A stretch of DNA of 64,000 bases, taken from assembly GCA_026982695.1 (NCBI GenBank), contig JALSGS010000021.1, forward strand, positions 1 to 64,000, given 5' to 3'. A model generated the notes under the pieces. That model had not been told where the DNA came from and ran no database searches. It saw nothing but the letters and a program-made list of their open reading frames with translations. The number at the start of each line of letters is the position of its first letter. Within the stretch, counting starts at the first letter, position 1. This DNA comes from Saprospiraceae bacterium. GTDB taxonomy: Bacteria > Bacteroidota > Bacteroidia > Chitinophagales > Saprospiraceae. The position numbers were made by a program, and so were the translations under genes. This document shows, one piece after another, positions 1-7,407 of the stretch.

Positions 1-165
1 GGCTGTCCTTTTTTACCTTTGACATGGGCTGGTGTGTTTGTAGATTTAGTATTAGAAAAACCAAATATACAATACCAGCCCACTTTTATGTTGTCCAACC
101 TACCCGTGATTCATGCAACAAAGCCGTATAAGTGCATTGGTCCATTTCCAGGATGTGAAGCCTAA
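1..165 (+). CDS. 3' end of an unidentified protein-coding gene (partial)
   Basis: Frame 1 is open from the first base of the window to a TAA at 163-165 and gives 54 residues. The translation begins GCPFLPLTWAGVF and ends YKCIGPFPGCEA, with a balanced composition and no low-complexity bias, as expected for the C-terminus of a real protein whose start lies left of the window. I do not recognise the family. The stop is followed within 4 bp by the first of two structured repeat units. The alternative is that this is a chance open frame: 54 codons without a stop is suggestive, not conclusive. Confidence 0.5.
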   Translation, partial: GCPFLPLTWAGVFVDLVLEKPNIQYQPTFMLSNLPVIHATKPYKCIGPFPGCEA

Positions 166-168
166 AAG

Positions 169-229
169 CTACTCCTCGGCCCACCGAAGTGGACCTCGGA
201 GTAGTTCCCACACACTATAAGAACACCCA
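169..229. repeat. structured repeat unit 1: hairpin plus constant 24-nt box
   Basis: The outer stem is ctactcc (169-175) with ggagtag (198-204). A 2x2 mismatch (tc/tc) follows, then an inner stem ggccca/tggacc with one mismatch (178-183 with 190-195) and a 6-nt loop. Two bases after the stem begins a 24-nt box (206-229, tcccacacac...aacaccca) that is repeated exactly at 373-396. On the minus strand the order is box, hairpin, then CTTTT, which resembles an intrinsic terminator. Family unknown. Confidence 0.7.
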
Positions 230-344
230 CTTGTCTTAAAGTTAAAGTGAGGCTGTTGGTAGCATTTGTTGTCTTCAAATTGCTTGTTGCTCAGTTTGTT
301 GGTAAGTCCAGAAGACGCATGAGATCTTTTTGCGCGTGAAAAAT

Positions 345-396
345 CCGACCCACCCCCGTTGGGGCAGGTCGGTCCCACACACTATAAGAACACCCA
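345..396. repeat. structured repeat unit 2: hairpin plus constant 24-nt box
   Basis: The outer stem ccgacc/ggtcgg (345-350 with 367-372), a 2x2 mismatch (ca/ca), the inner stem cccc/gggg (353-356 with 361-364) and a 4-nt loop copy the architecture of unit 1 with a different sequence. The identical 24-nt box follows at 373-396, 167 bp from the first copy. Read on the minus strand the hairpin is followed by ATTTTT. The variable stem and invariant flank suggest the fold and the box matter more than the stem sequence. Confidence 0.7.
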
Positions 397-502
397 ATTA
401 TTCAAATGTCTCTTTGGTATGTTATCTTGTCTCAGCAATCTTTGGCTTTTGTACTGAATAGATGACTGAAGGGGATACATTGCACATGCTCAAAAAGTTA
501 TT

Positions 503-524
503 CATTTTAACGGCCGTTAAAATG
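503..524. promoter_or_regulatory. perfect 22-bp palindrome upstream of dnaG (candidate operator)
   Basis: The half-site cattttaacgg is followed at once by its exact reverse complement, with no spacer. Direct repeats AAGTTATT lie on each side, at 495-502 and 533-540. This symmetry is typical of a dimeric transcription-factor site. It lies about 130 bp upstream of dnaG, so an operator is plausible, but the bound protein is unknown. Confidence 0.45.
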
Positions 525-654
525 CTCTGTATAAGTTATTGACATTCAGCATTAAATCGAATTTTGCATTGATGAAAATAGCTGAAAAAGACAGTTACGC
601 ACTAATAAAAGTGGATTGATCTGTAGTAGGGTTTACAAATTGTGAAGTAATTGG

Positions 655-2598
655 ATGAGTAGGATAAAGATAGATACGGAAAATAAGATCAAGGAAACTG
701 CCGACATCAAGGAGGTAGTGGAAGATTTTGTGCGGCTAAAGCGTAGAGGGGTTAATTGGATCGGACTATGCCCTTTTCACCACGAGAAGACCCCTTCTTT
801 CAATGTATCGCCAGCCAAGGGGATCTTCAAGTGTTTCGGCTGTGGAGAAGCTGGCGATGCGGTAAGTTTTATCATGAAGCACGAGCACTTGAGCTATCCC
901 GAAGCATTGCGCTACTTAGCCGACAAGTACGGCATCGAAATCGAAGAAGAAGCATGGGATGATGCTGCAAAGGTGCAGCAGCAACGGCTCGATAGTCTGT
1001 ACTTGATCAATGACTTTGCGCGCACGCATTTTGAGCACAACCTATTTCATACCGAGGAGGGCAAAAGTGTAGGGCTGAGCTATTTCAAGTCCAGAGGTTT
1101 TCGAGAAGAGACCATCAAAAAATATCAGTTGGGCTATGCGCTGCGCAAGCGCGATGCACTGCACCTTGCAGCAAAACAAAAAGGTTATAATTTGAGCTTG
1201 TTGGAAGAGATAGGTTTGATGCGTCAGGGAAAAGATTTCTTTTCCGGGCGAGTCATCTTCCCCATACATAGCATGTCGGGCAAAGTGATTGCTTTTGCAG
1301 GTCGCGTGTTGGGAAAAAACACCAACGCACCTAAGTACATCAATTCTCCAGAGTCCGACATCTATCATAAAAGTCAGATCCTTTACGGACTACACCAGGC
1401 AAGAGCAGCTATACGCAAGAGCGGGCACGTCATTTTGGTAGAAGGTTATACAGATGTGTTGTCACTTGCCCAGGAAGGTATCCAACAAGTGGTTGCTTCA
1501 TCGGGCACCTCACTAACAGAAGGGCAAATACACCTGCTCAAACGCCTTACCGAGGACGTATGGGTCGTATATGACGGCGATGCAGCAGGTGTAGCTGCTG
1601 CAATACGTGGGTTGGGCTTGTTGCTCGAGTTTGATTTGAACGTGCGGGTGGCCGTTTTGCCGCAAGGCGAAGATCCCGATTCCTATGTGCAGCGCATAGG
1701 AGGCGCCGCTTTTCAGGAGTGGCTCCAGCAAGAAGGAAAGGATCTAGTACTATTCCACCAGAGCTTGTTGCATGCCCAATTGCGCGATCCGATAGAAAAA
1801 ACCAAAGCAGTCAAAGAAATTGTAGCCACTATTGGGCGCATCCCACCATATAGCAAATTAAAGCGAGACCAGTATTTGCGTGAATGCGCGCGTTTGATGG
1901 ACGTCGGTCTCGAGGCACTTGTTTACGAGTTAAACAAACTAGATCGGGCACGCTTGCGCAAAGAAGCTAAAAAACAGGGAATTTCTACACCTACACGTAC
2001 TCAGCCCGAAATAGTAAAGCGACCTCGTGCCGCAACTACGCTGCCTGTAGGATCGCATGAAGTACAAGAACGCGACCTATTGCGCGTATTATTGCATTTT
2101 GGCGACAAGGTGATGGATGAACAGACAGGTGACACCATCACGGACTTTGTGTTTGCCAATCTTGAAGACGTGTTGTTGGAAATGATCGATGATGTGTTGG
2201 TGAAGAAAGTCTTACTCGAGATGCTGGCTCGATATGAGCAAGGTGCTTCAATATCTGGTCAGTATTTCGTACGCGAACACCCCGATGAGGAAGTACGTCA
2301 ACTCGCTGCCAATTTGCTATTTCCCAATTGGGATTATAGTCCAGGCTGGGACCGGCACAATATGCAGTTAGTGACACAAGTGCCTCCAGAGCAAAACTTT
2401 GTACAAGATGCGGAAAGAGCTTTGCTTTGGTTTAAGTTGCTCAAAGTAAAGCGGCTCAATGAACAGAAAACTAAGGAGCTGGCTGCTATCGAGGGTAAAG
2501 GAGATGAAAAAACAGTGCTGCGCTTGCTCGAAGAGATTCGAACACTCACACAAATACGCGTCGAGCTGGCACAGCAGCTCGGTTTGGTCATTCATTAG
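655..2598 (+). CDS. dnaG: DNA primase DnaG
   Basis: This is the replicative primase, which makes RNA primers for the DNA polymerase at the fork. The 647-residue product opens with the CHC2 zinc finger (C39, H42, C60, C63, with the usual CPFH and CFGC motifs). The TOPRIM core follows, with EGYTDV around residues 263-268 and the metal-binding VYDGD around 305-309, and a helicase-interaction tail rich in charged helices ends the protein. Length is within the family range. The ATG at 655 gives the normal N-terminus just ahead of the zinc finger. No Shine-Dalgarno sequence is evident, as is common in Bacteroidota. The last 11 bp overlap the 3' end of the convergent miaA gene. Confidence 0.97.
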   Translation: MSRIKIDTENKIKETADIKEVVEDFVRLKRRGVNWIGLCPFHHEKTPSFNVSPAKGIFKCFGCGEAGDAVSFIMKHEHLSYPEALRYLADKYGIEIEEEAWDDAAKVQQQRLDSLYLINDFARTHFEHNLFHTEEGKSVGLSYFKSRGFREETIKKYQLGYALRKRDALHLAAKQKGYNLSLLEEIGLMRQGKDFFSGRVIFPIHSMSGKVIAFAGRVLGKNTNAPKYINSPESDIYHKSQILYGLHQARAAIRKSGHVILVEGYTDVLSLAQEGIQQVVASSGTSLTEGQIHLLKRLTEDVWVVYDGDAAGVAAAIRGLGLLLEFDLNVRVAVLPQGEDPDSYVQRIGGAAFQEWLQQEGKDLVLFHQSLLHAQLRDPIEKTKAVKEIVATIGRIPPYSKLKRDQYLRECARLMDVGLEALVYELNKLDRARLRKEAKKQGISTPTRTQPEIVKRPRAATTLPVGSHEVQERDLLRVLLHFGDKVMDEQTGDTITDFVFANLEDVLLEMIDDVLVKKVLLEMLARYEQGASISGQYFVREHPDEEVRQLAANLLFPNWDYSPGWDRHNMQLVTQVPPEQNFVQDAERALLWFKLLKVKRLNEQKTKELAAIEGKGDEKTVLRLLEEIRTLTQIRVELAQQLGLVIH

Positions 2599-3502
2599 TG
2601 TGTACCGCTTCGATGTAGTTGATTATAGCAGATATATCGGGTTGCGGCCATACTTTCCACGAACCATATTTTTTAAACCAGGTGATTTGCCGCTTGGCAT
2701 ATCTACGCGTGTTGCGCTTAAATAGGCGGATGGCTTCTGCTAACTCGTATTGGCCTTCAAGCCAAGGAAAAAACTCTTGGTAACCTACCGTATGTAAAGG
2801 GGGGAGGTGGCGCAAGGAGTACAGGCTTTTTACCTCGTCGAGCAAGCCGCATTGAAGCATTCGCTCGGCTCTTTGGTGGATGTGCTGATAGAGTACCTCA
2901 CGGTCGGGACACAGCAGTATGTAGCAAGTACGCCATGGCCGAGGCTTGGGTTTGTTTTTGCGAAAAGCAGAAAAGGGCTTGCCTGTAGCGTAAATGACCT
3001 TGAGGGCGCGCAACAGCCGAGCGGGGTTTTGACGATCCACTTGTTGGAAATACACCGGATCGTAGCGAGACAGGGCCTTTTGTAGCGCTTCGATCCCCCC
3101 TTGGGCAAATAACTGGGTCACTTCCTGATCAACGGAATGGGGGATCTGCGGAAACTGATCAAGCCCATGAGTGAGTGCCCTAATATAGAGCCCCGAACCG
3201 CCCGCTGCCACTACGATATCCCGCTCTTTGAATAGTGTTTCGAGCAATGGCAGTGCTTCTTGCTCATATTGCCCTGCGCTGAGTGGCTGGTGTATGGTGT
3301 GTGAGTTGATGAAATAATGAGGCACCATAGCCAGCTCTTGTGGTGAGGGCTTAGCTGTGCCAATGTTCATTTCTCGGTATACTTGCCGGCTATCGGTAGA
3401 GAGAATCACTGTGTTGAAGTATCGAGCTACTTCAATAGCTACGCGGGTCTTGCCCGATGCCGTTGGGCCGCCAATTACGACGAGTGTATGTGTGTGGCGC
3501 AT
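2588..3502 (-). CDS. miaA: tRNA dimethylallyltransferase MiaA
   Basis: MiaA transfers dimethylallyl from DMAPP to N6 of A37 in tRNAs that read UNN codons. The product shows the P-loop GGPTASGKT near its N-terminus, the STDSRQVYREMNIGTAKPS substrate-binding block and the C-terminal YAKRQITWFKK motif, all diagnostic. I place the start at the ATG whose complement is 3500-3502, giving 304 residues, the usual length. An upstream in-frame start would add 21 residues with no family equivalent. A TACCTTTG promoter element ends four bases before this ATG, so the transcript may be leaderless. The 3' end overlaps dnaG by 11 bp. Confidence 0.96.
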   Translation of the reverse strand: MRHTHTLVVIGGPTASGKTRVAIEVARYFNTVILSTDSRQVYREMNIGTAKPSPQELAMVPHYFINSHTIHQPLSAGQYEQEALPLLETLFKERDIVVAAGGSGLYIRALTHGLDQFPQIPHSVDQEVTQLFAQGGIEALQKALSRYDPVYFQQVDRQNPARLLRALKVIYATGKPFSAFRKNKPKPRPWRTCYILLCPDREVLYQHIHQRAERMLQCGLLDEVKSLYSLRHLPPLHTVGYQEFFPWLEGQYELAEAIRLFKRNTRRYAKRQITWFKKYGSWKVWPQPDISAIINYIEAVHTNE

Positions 3503-3506
3503 GGGG

Positions 3507-3514
3507 CAAAGGTA
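3507..3514 (-). promoter_or_regulatory. -7 promoter element of miaA
   Basis: The minus strand reads TACCTTTG, matching the Bacteroidota sigma-ABfr -7 consensus TAnnTTTG. It is separated from the miaA ATG by only CCCC, so transcription would begin at or next to the start codon. No clear -33 TTTG box is visible. Confidence 0.5.
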
Positions 3515-3623
3515 GGGTGCTGTCTGTAAGTGCGTGCAGTGCACAAGATTCCGATCGCTGAGCACGAATGCGTATTTTGGCGCCTAATTGGTTGATTTGG
3601 GGGACTGGGAAAGAAACACGCTC

Positions 3624-4934
3624 ATGCTATATCGTCTTACGCGTCCATTTGCCACAATTGCTTTCTATGTGTGCTTTCGCAAAATCCATTTCTCGCACCA
3701 GGAGCGCATTCCTTGGGATAAGCCTATCATTTTTGCTGCTAATCATCCAAGTGCTTTTCTCGAGCCCTGTCTTTTAGCTTGTTGGTTGCCCAAGCCCCTG
3801 TATTTTTTGGCTCGAGGCAACCTATTCGATCATCCGATTTTTGCTGCCATGTTGCGCAGTTGGCACCTGGTGCCGGTGTACCGGGCCGAAGAAAGTGGCC
3901 TACAAGCTGTACGCCAGAATTTTCAGTCATTTGCGTATTGTTACAAAACGCTGCAGGCAGGGCGTCCTATCATGATTTTAGCGGAGGGTAGTACCGTACA
4001 AGAAAAGCGATTGCGGCCACTCAAAAAAGGAACAGCCCGAGTGGCTTTTGGTGCTGTCGATTTTGATCCGCAGCTCGACTTGCACGTCGTGCCAGTAGGC
4101 GTCAATTATACCGATTCGATGCGCTGGCGCACAGAAGCCATGGTGGATTTTGGCCCGCCTATCCGAGTGAAGGACTATTGGGCACAGTATCGCGACAATC
4201 CTATGCGGGCCATGCGGGCTTTTACTCAAGAGCTTCAACGACGGCTCGAGTCGCGCGTCATCATTATCCGAGATCCAAAGGACGATGAGTGGGTAGAGGT
4301 CTTGCTCAGTATGGATCGACATAACAGGCCTTTGTCTATATGGCCACTGTCTGATTGCAGCGATGAGCCCTTACAGCGCGAGAAAGCCATTACAGAACGA
4401 GTCTATGCTCTGAACGAAACACAGCGTGCCGAGTTAGAAGCTAAGGTCAGCGCGTGGCATCGACTGCTCGAAACCCATCGCACCACGGATTTGGCTGTAG
4501 CTCAACCTGGATGGGATAGCCCTTCTGTGCGCATGGCTTTAGCTATCAGTTGGCTGCCGGCCCTTTTGGGTTGGGGGTTTCACTATTTGCCGGTGCGTTT
4601 GGGTAGGTATATTGCTGATACGCAGGTCGTACGTCTAGAGTTTAAACTGTCTGTTGCTTTAGGTGTCGCCCTGGGCGCTACACTTCTGTGGTACTTATTA
4701 TGGGCCGTGGGTTTGGCAGTCTTTATAGGAGTGGAGGCTGTAGCATGGCTCTTCGTTTTGGGCCCTTTATTGGGCATTTTGGCTATATGGCGTTTGGACC
4801 TGGCTTCCTGCTATGCTCAGGCCCGTTCGTTTAATCGTTTGAGCAATGAGATCCAACAATTGTTGCGTCGGCACCGAAAGGCATTGCTCGACTTTTTCTA
4901 TCGCACAACACCTGCCCAATCTATGCACACATGA
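3624..4934 (+). CDS. PlsC-like lysophospholipid acyltransferase with C-terminal membrane segments
   Basis: A glycerolipid acyltransferase of the kind that makes phosphatidate or remodels phospholipids at the inner membrane. The acyltransferase block I reads NHPSAFLEP, where most Bacteroidota members have NHPNALxDP; the acidic residue is Glu here. The EGS block (ILAEGSTVQ) and a KKGTARVAF substrate segment follow. The second half holds three or four hydrophobic segments around residues 310-400, typical of the longer Bacteroidota form. I prefer the ATG at 3624 (436 residues) to a TTG 36 bp upstream. The gene overlaps the next one by ATGA, so the two are probably translationally coupled. Confidence 0.85.
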   Translation: MLYRLTRPFATIAFYVCFRKIHFSHQERIPWDKPIIFAANHPSAFLEPCLLACWLPKPLYFLARGNLFDHPIFAAMLRSWHLVPVYRAEESGLQAVRQNFQSFAYCYKTLQAGRPIMILAEGSTVQEKRLRPLKKGTARVAFGAVDFDPQLDLHVVPVGVNYTDSMRWRTEAMVDFGPPIRVKDYWAQYRDNPMRAMRAFTQELQRRLESRVIIIRDPKDDEWVEVLLSMDRHNRPLSIWPLSDCSDEPLQREKAITERVYALNETQRAELEAKVSAWHRLLETHRTTDLAVAQPGWDSPSVRMALAISWLPALLGWGFHYLPVRLGRYIADTQVVRLEFKLSVALGVALGATLLWYLLWAVGLAVFIGVEAVAWLFVLGPLLGILAIWRLDLASCYAQARSFNRLSNEIQQLLRRHRKALLDFFYRTTPAQSMHT

Positions 4935-6118
4935 GTTATCCGGTATTGAAACTCAAAATAGGAAGAGAAAAGTCAATTGCGCGAAAACACCCTTGGGTGT
5001 TTTCTGGTGCCTTGTGCGAGCCATTGCCTAAGCTGCCTGATGGTGCTGTGGTGTATGTGGCTGACTACCACGGAAAGGTGCTCGGTACAGGGCATTTTCA
5101 TCGAGGTAGTATCGCTGTGCGCCTTTTTGCGTTTGCTCAGGTTGTGCCAGATGCGGCCTTTTGGCAGCAGAAGCTGGCCAGAAGCATTGCCTATCGGAAA
5201 AGTTTGGGCTTTGGCGCTGATGTACAAACCAATTGCTATCGGTTGGTTCATGGCGAAGGGGATGGCCTCTCCGGACTGATTGTAGATATGTACGATCAGG
5301 TGGTGGTATTGCAATGTCATAGCATCGGTATGCACCGCGTAAGGCATGAGCTAGCAGCAGGCATTCGGGCGGCTTTGGGCCAATCGGTGTGCGTGTTTGA
5401 CAAGAGCAAGGCTGCACTACCACCACATTATGCAGCTGGTGTGCAAGATGGTTGGCTCTTGGGTCAAGGTAGCCATTCGGTAGTGGTACGCGAACATGGG
5501 CACCACTTCGAGGTGCACATTGCCGAAGGCCAGAAAACGGGCTTTTTTCTCGATCAGCGCGACAATCGTGCCTTTGTAGCTTCTTTTGCGCAAGGCAAAA
5601 CGGTACTTAATGCGTTTTGCTATTCAGGTGGCTTTTCGATCTACGCTTTAGCTCGTGGGGCACAATGGGTTGATTCGGTAGATGCCTCGGCAAAGGCTAT
5701 CGAATGGACGCAGCGCAATGTGCAGCTCAATGCTTTGCCTACCGAACGTCACGCTACGCACGTGGCTGATGTAATGCAGTTTTTGAAGATGCAGCCAACA
5801 GGCAAGTACGATCTCATGGTGATCGACCCACCAGCTTTTGCCAAAAGGATAGACAAACGCCACAAAGCCGTACAGGCCTATAAGAGACTCAATGCCTTAG
5901 CCTTAAAGCAAATTGCTCCAGGAGGCATCCTGTGCACATTCTCGTGCTCACAAGTTATCGATCTTCAGCTGTTTAAGGACACAATAGTGGCCGCAGGCAT
6001 TGAAGCAGGCAGACAGGTGCGTCTATTTGCTACACTGACTCAGCCAGCAGATCATCCCGTCAATTTATTTCATCCCGAAGGAAGCTATCTAAAAGGGCTA
6101 GCGCTGTTTGTATCTTAA
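4931..6118 (+). CDS. rlmI: class I SAM-dependent 23S rRNA cytosine methyltransferase, RlmI type
   Basis: The 395-residue product has the RlmI/RlmK-like order: an N-terminal PUA domain (IARKHPWVFSGAL start, residues 1-75), a central EEHEE-like region containing VHGEGDGLSGLIVD, and a Rossmann methyltransferase domain. The latter shows QKTGFFLDQRDNR, the SAM-binding LNAFCYSGGFS, DPPAFAK near 299-305 and a SCS triad near 338-340 whose cysteine fits the catalytic position of m5C enzymes. The expected reaction is m5C formation in 23S rRNA (C1962 in E. coli). The start codon overlaps the stop of the acyltransferase gene. The end is 20 bp from the convergent queA stop. Confidence 0.88.
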   Translation: MSYPVLKLKIGREKSIARKHPWVFSGALCEPLPKLPDGAVVYVADYHGKVLGTGHFHRGSIAVRLFAFAQVVPDAAFWQQKLARSIAYRKSLGFGADVQTNCYRLVHGEGDGLSGLIVDMYDQVVVLQCHSIGMHRVRHELAAGIRAALGQSVCVFDKSKAALPPHYAAGVQDGWLLGQGSHSVVVREHGHHFEVHIAEGQKTGFFLDQRDNRAFVASFAQGKTVLNAFCYSGGFSIYALARGAQWVDSVDASAKAIEWTQRNVQLNALPTERHATHVADVMQFLKMQPTGKYDLMVIDPPAFAKRIDKRHKAVQAYKRLNALALKQIAPGGILCTFSCSQVIDLQLFKDTIVAAGIEAGRQVRLFATLTQPADHPVNLFHPEGSYLKGLALFVS

Positions 6119-6138
6119 ACAAAACAATTATCCAATTT

Positions 6139-7203
6139 TTACAAGATCAGCATTGCGTCGCCATAGCTGTAAAAGCGATATTTTTCTTTTACAGCTTCTT
6201 CATAAGCTTTGAGTATCAGCTCCCTACCACCAAATGCACATACCATGATCAGCACACTCGATTTGGGCAAGTGGAAGTTGGTAATCATGTGGTCGGCAAT
6301 GTGGAATTCGTATGGCGGATAAATGAACTTGTTAGTCCATCCTTCGGCGGGCTTGAGCAGCCCTTCTGCCGATACAGCCGATTCAATGGCTCGCATTACT
6401 GTAGTACCTACTGCTACCACGCGATGACCTGAAGTCTTGGCCCTGTTCACTTTCTCTGCACAAGACCCTGGCACGCGGAAGTACTCCGCATCCATCTTGT
6501 GTTTGCTAAGGTCTTCCACCTCGATGTTGCGAAAAGTGCCCAACCCGATATGCAAGGTCAGTTCGGCAATGTCGATACCTTTAATTTCCATGCGTTTGAG
6601 CACTTCTTCGCTGAAGTGAAGGCCTGCTGTTGGGGCTGCTACTGCGCCTTCTTCTTTGGCCAAGAGCGTTTGGTATCGTTCTTTGTCGATGGGCCCAGGG
6701 TCGCGTTTGATGTATTTGGGCAGAGGCGTATGTCCTAGCTTGCGCAATTCATCCATGAAGGCATCATGTGACCCATCGTAGATGAAGCGTATAGTACGTC
6801 CGCGTGAAGTGGTATTGTCAACGACTTCGGCGACGAGTACTTCGTTGTCGTGCTCATCAGTGAAATACAGCTTGTTACCTACGCGTATTTTTCGAGCTGG
6901 ATCTACTAACACATCCCAAAGAAGGTGTTCGGCATTGAGCTCACGTAGCAAAAACACCTCAATACGAGCTCCTGTCTTTTCCTTTTTGCCAAAAAGACGC
7001 GCAGGGAAAACTTTTGTATTATTAAAAATGAACGTGTCGCCTTCGTCGAAATATTCCAGTACATCTTTGAACAACCGGTGTTCGATCTTGCCACTGTCGC
7101 GGTGCACGACCATGAGCCTGGCTTCGTCGCGATGCGGGGCAGGGTATTGAGCTATTAGTTTTTCGTCAAACTTGAAGTCAAACATCGAGAGCTTCGTCCT
7201 CAT
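6139..7203 (-). CDS. queA: S-adenosylmethionine:tRNA ribosyltransferase-isomerase QueA
   Basis: QueA adds the ribosyl moiety of SAM to preQ1 in tRNA, making epoxyqueuosine at wobble position 34. The 354-residue product matches the family throughout: [19 protein letters not shown] at the N-terminus, [41 protein letters not shown] and [17 protein letters not shown]. An alternative ATG lies six codons in (MFDFKFD); either is acceptable. A minus-strand TATCTTTG element at 7253-7260, about 50 bp upstream, is a plausible promoter. No other queuosine gene is adjacent. Confidence 0.96.
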   Translation of the reverse strand: MRTKLSMFDFKFDEKLIAQYPAPHRDEARLMVVHRDSGKIEHRLFKDVLEYFDEGDTFIFNNTKVFPARLFGKKEKTGARIEVFLLRELNAEHLLWDVLVDPARKIRVGNKLYFTDEHDNEVLVAEVVDNTTSRGRTIRFIYDGSHDAFMDELRKLGHTPLPKYIKRDPGPIDKERYQTLLAKEEGAVAAPTAGLHFSEEVLKRMEIKGIDIAELTLHIGLGTFRNIEVEDLSKHKMDAEYFRVPGSCAEKVNRAKTSGHRVVAVGTTVMRAIESAVSAEGLLKPAEGWTNKFIYPPYEFHIADHMITNFHLPKSSVLIMVCAFGGRELILKAYEEAVKEKYRFYSYGDAMLIL

Positions 7204-7252
7204 CGGCTTGCGTCGGTTTTGTTAAATTTTGAGTCCACCCCAAAAAGGTGCG

Positions 7253-7260
7253 CAAAGATA
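7253..7260 (-). promoter_or_regulatory. -7 promoter element of queA
   Basis: TATCTTTG on the minus strand fits TAnnTTTG and lies 50 bp upstream of the queA ATG, allowing a leader of about 40 nt. No good -33 box is seen. Confidence 0.45.
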
Positions 7261-7407
7261 ATGATTCACGCCTTATCGAAACCCTTTTGCAGCCCAGTAG
7301 TTCAATCCTGAGGAATTCGCCATTGGGCGAAAGAAAATCTCAGTTGATCCAAGCTTTTGAGGCAAAGTATGGTGGCGTATTATTTTGACCCGACAAAGGC
7401 CAGATTT

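Larger units (their letters stand above)
166..654. other. 489-bp non-coding region upstream of dnaG
   Basis: No convincing gene lies here. A 69-codon minus-strand frame across 169-378 runs through both structured repeats and looks accidental. The region holds two hairpin-plus-constant-box units (169-229 and 345-396), a perfect 22-bp palindrome (503-524) flanked by AAGTTATT direct repeats, and AT-rich DNA up to the dnaG start. No TAnnTTTG element is obvious immediately before dnaG. Confidence 0.6.

Noticed and set aside
169-378. 69-codon minus-strand frame upstream of dnaG
   Set aside because: It runs straight through both structured repeats and encodes a low-plausibility protein; the repeats explain the region better.
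169-396. Integron attC sites
   Set aside because: The hairpins have an attC-like look (stem, internal mismatch, stem), but the terminal AAC/GTT core is missing and no cassette-like genes or integrase are present.
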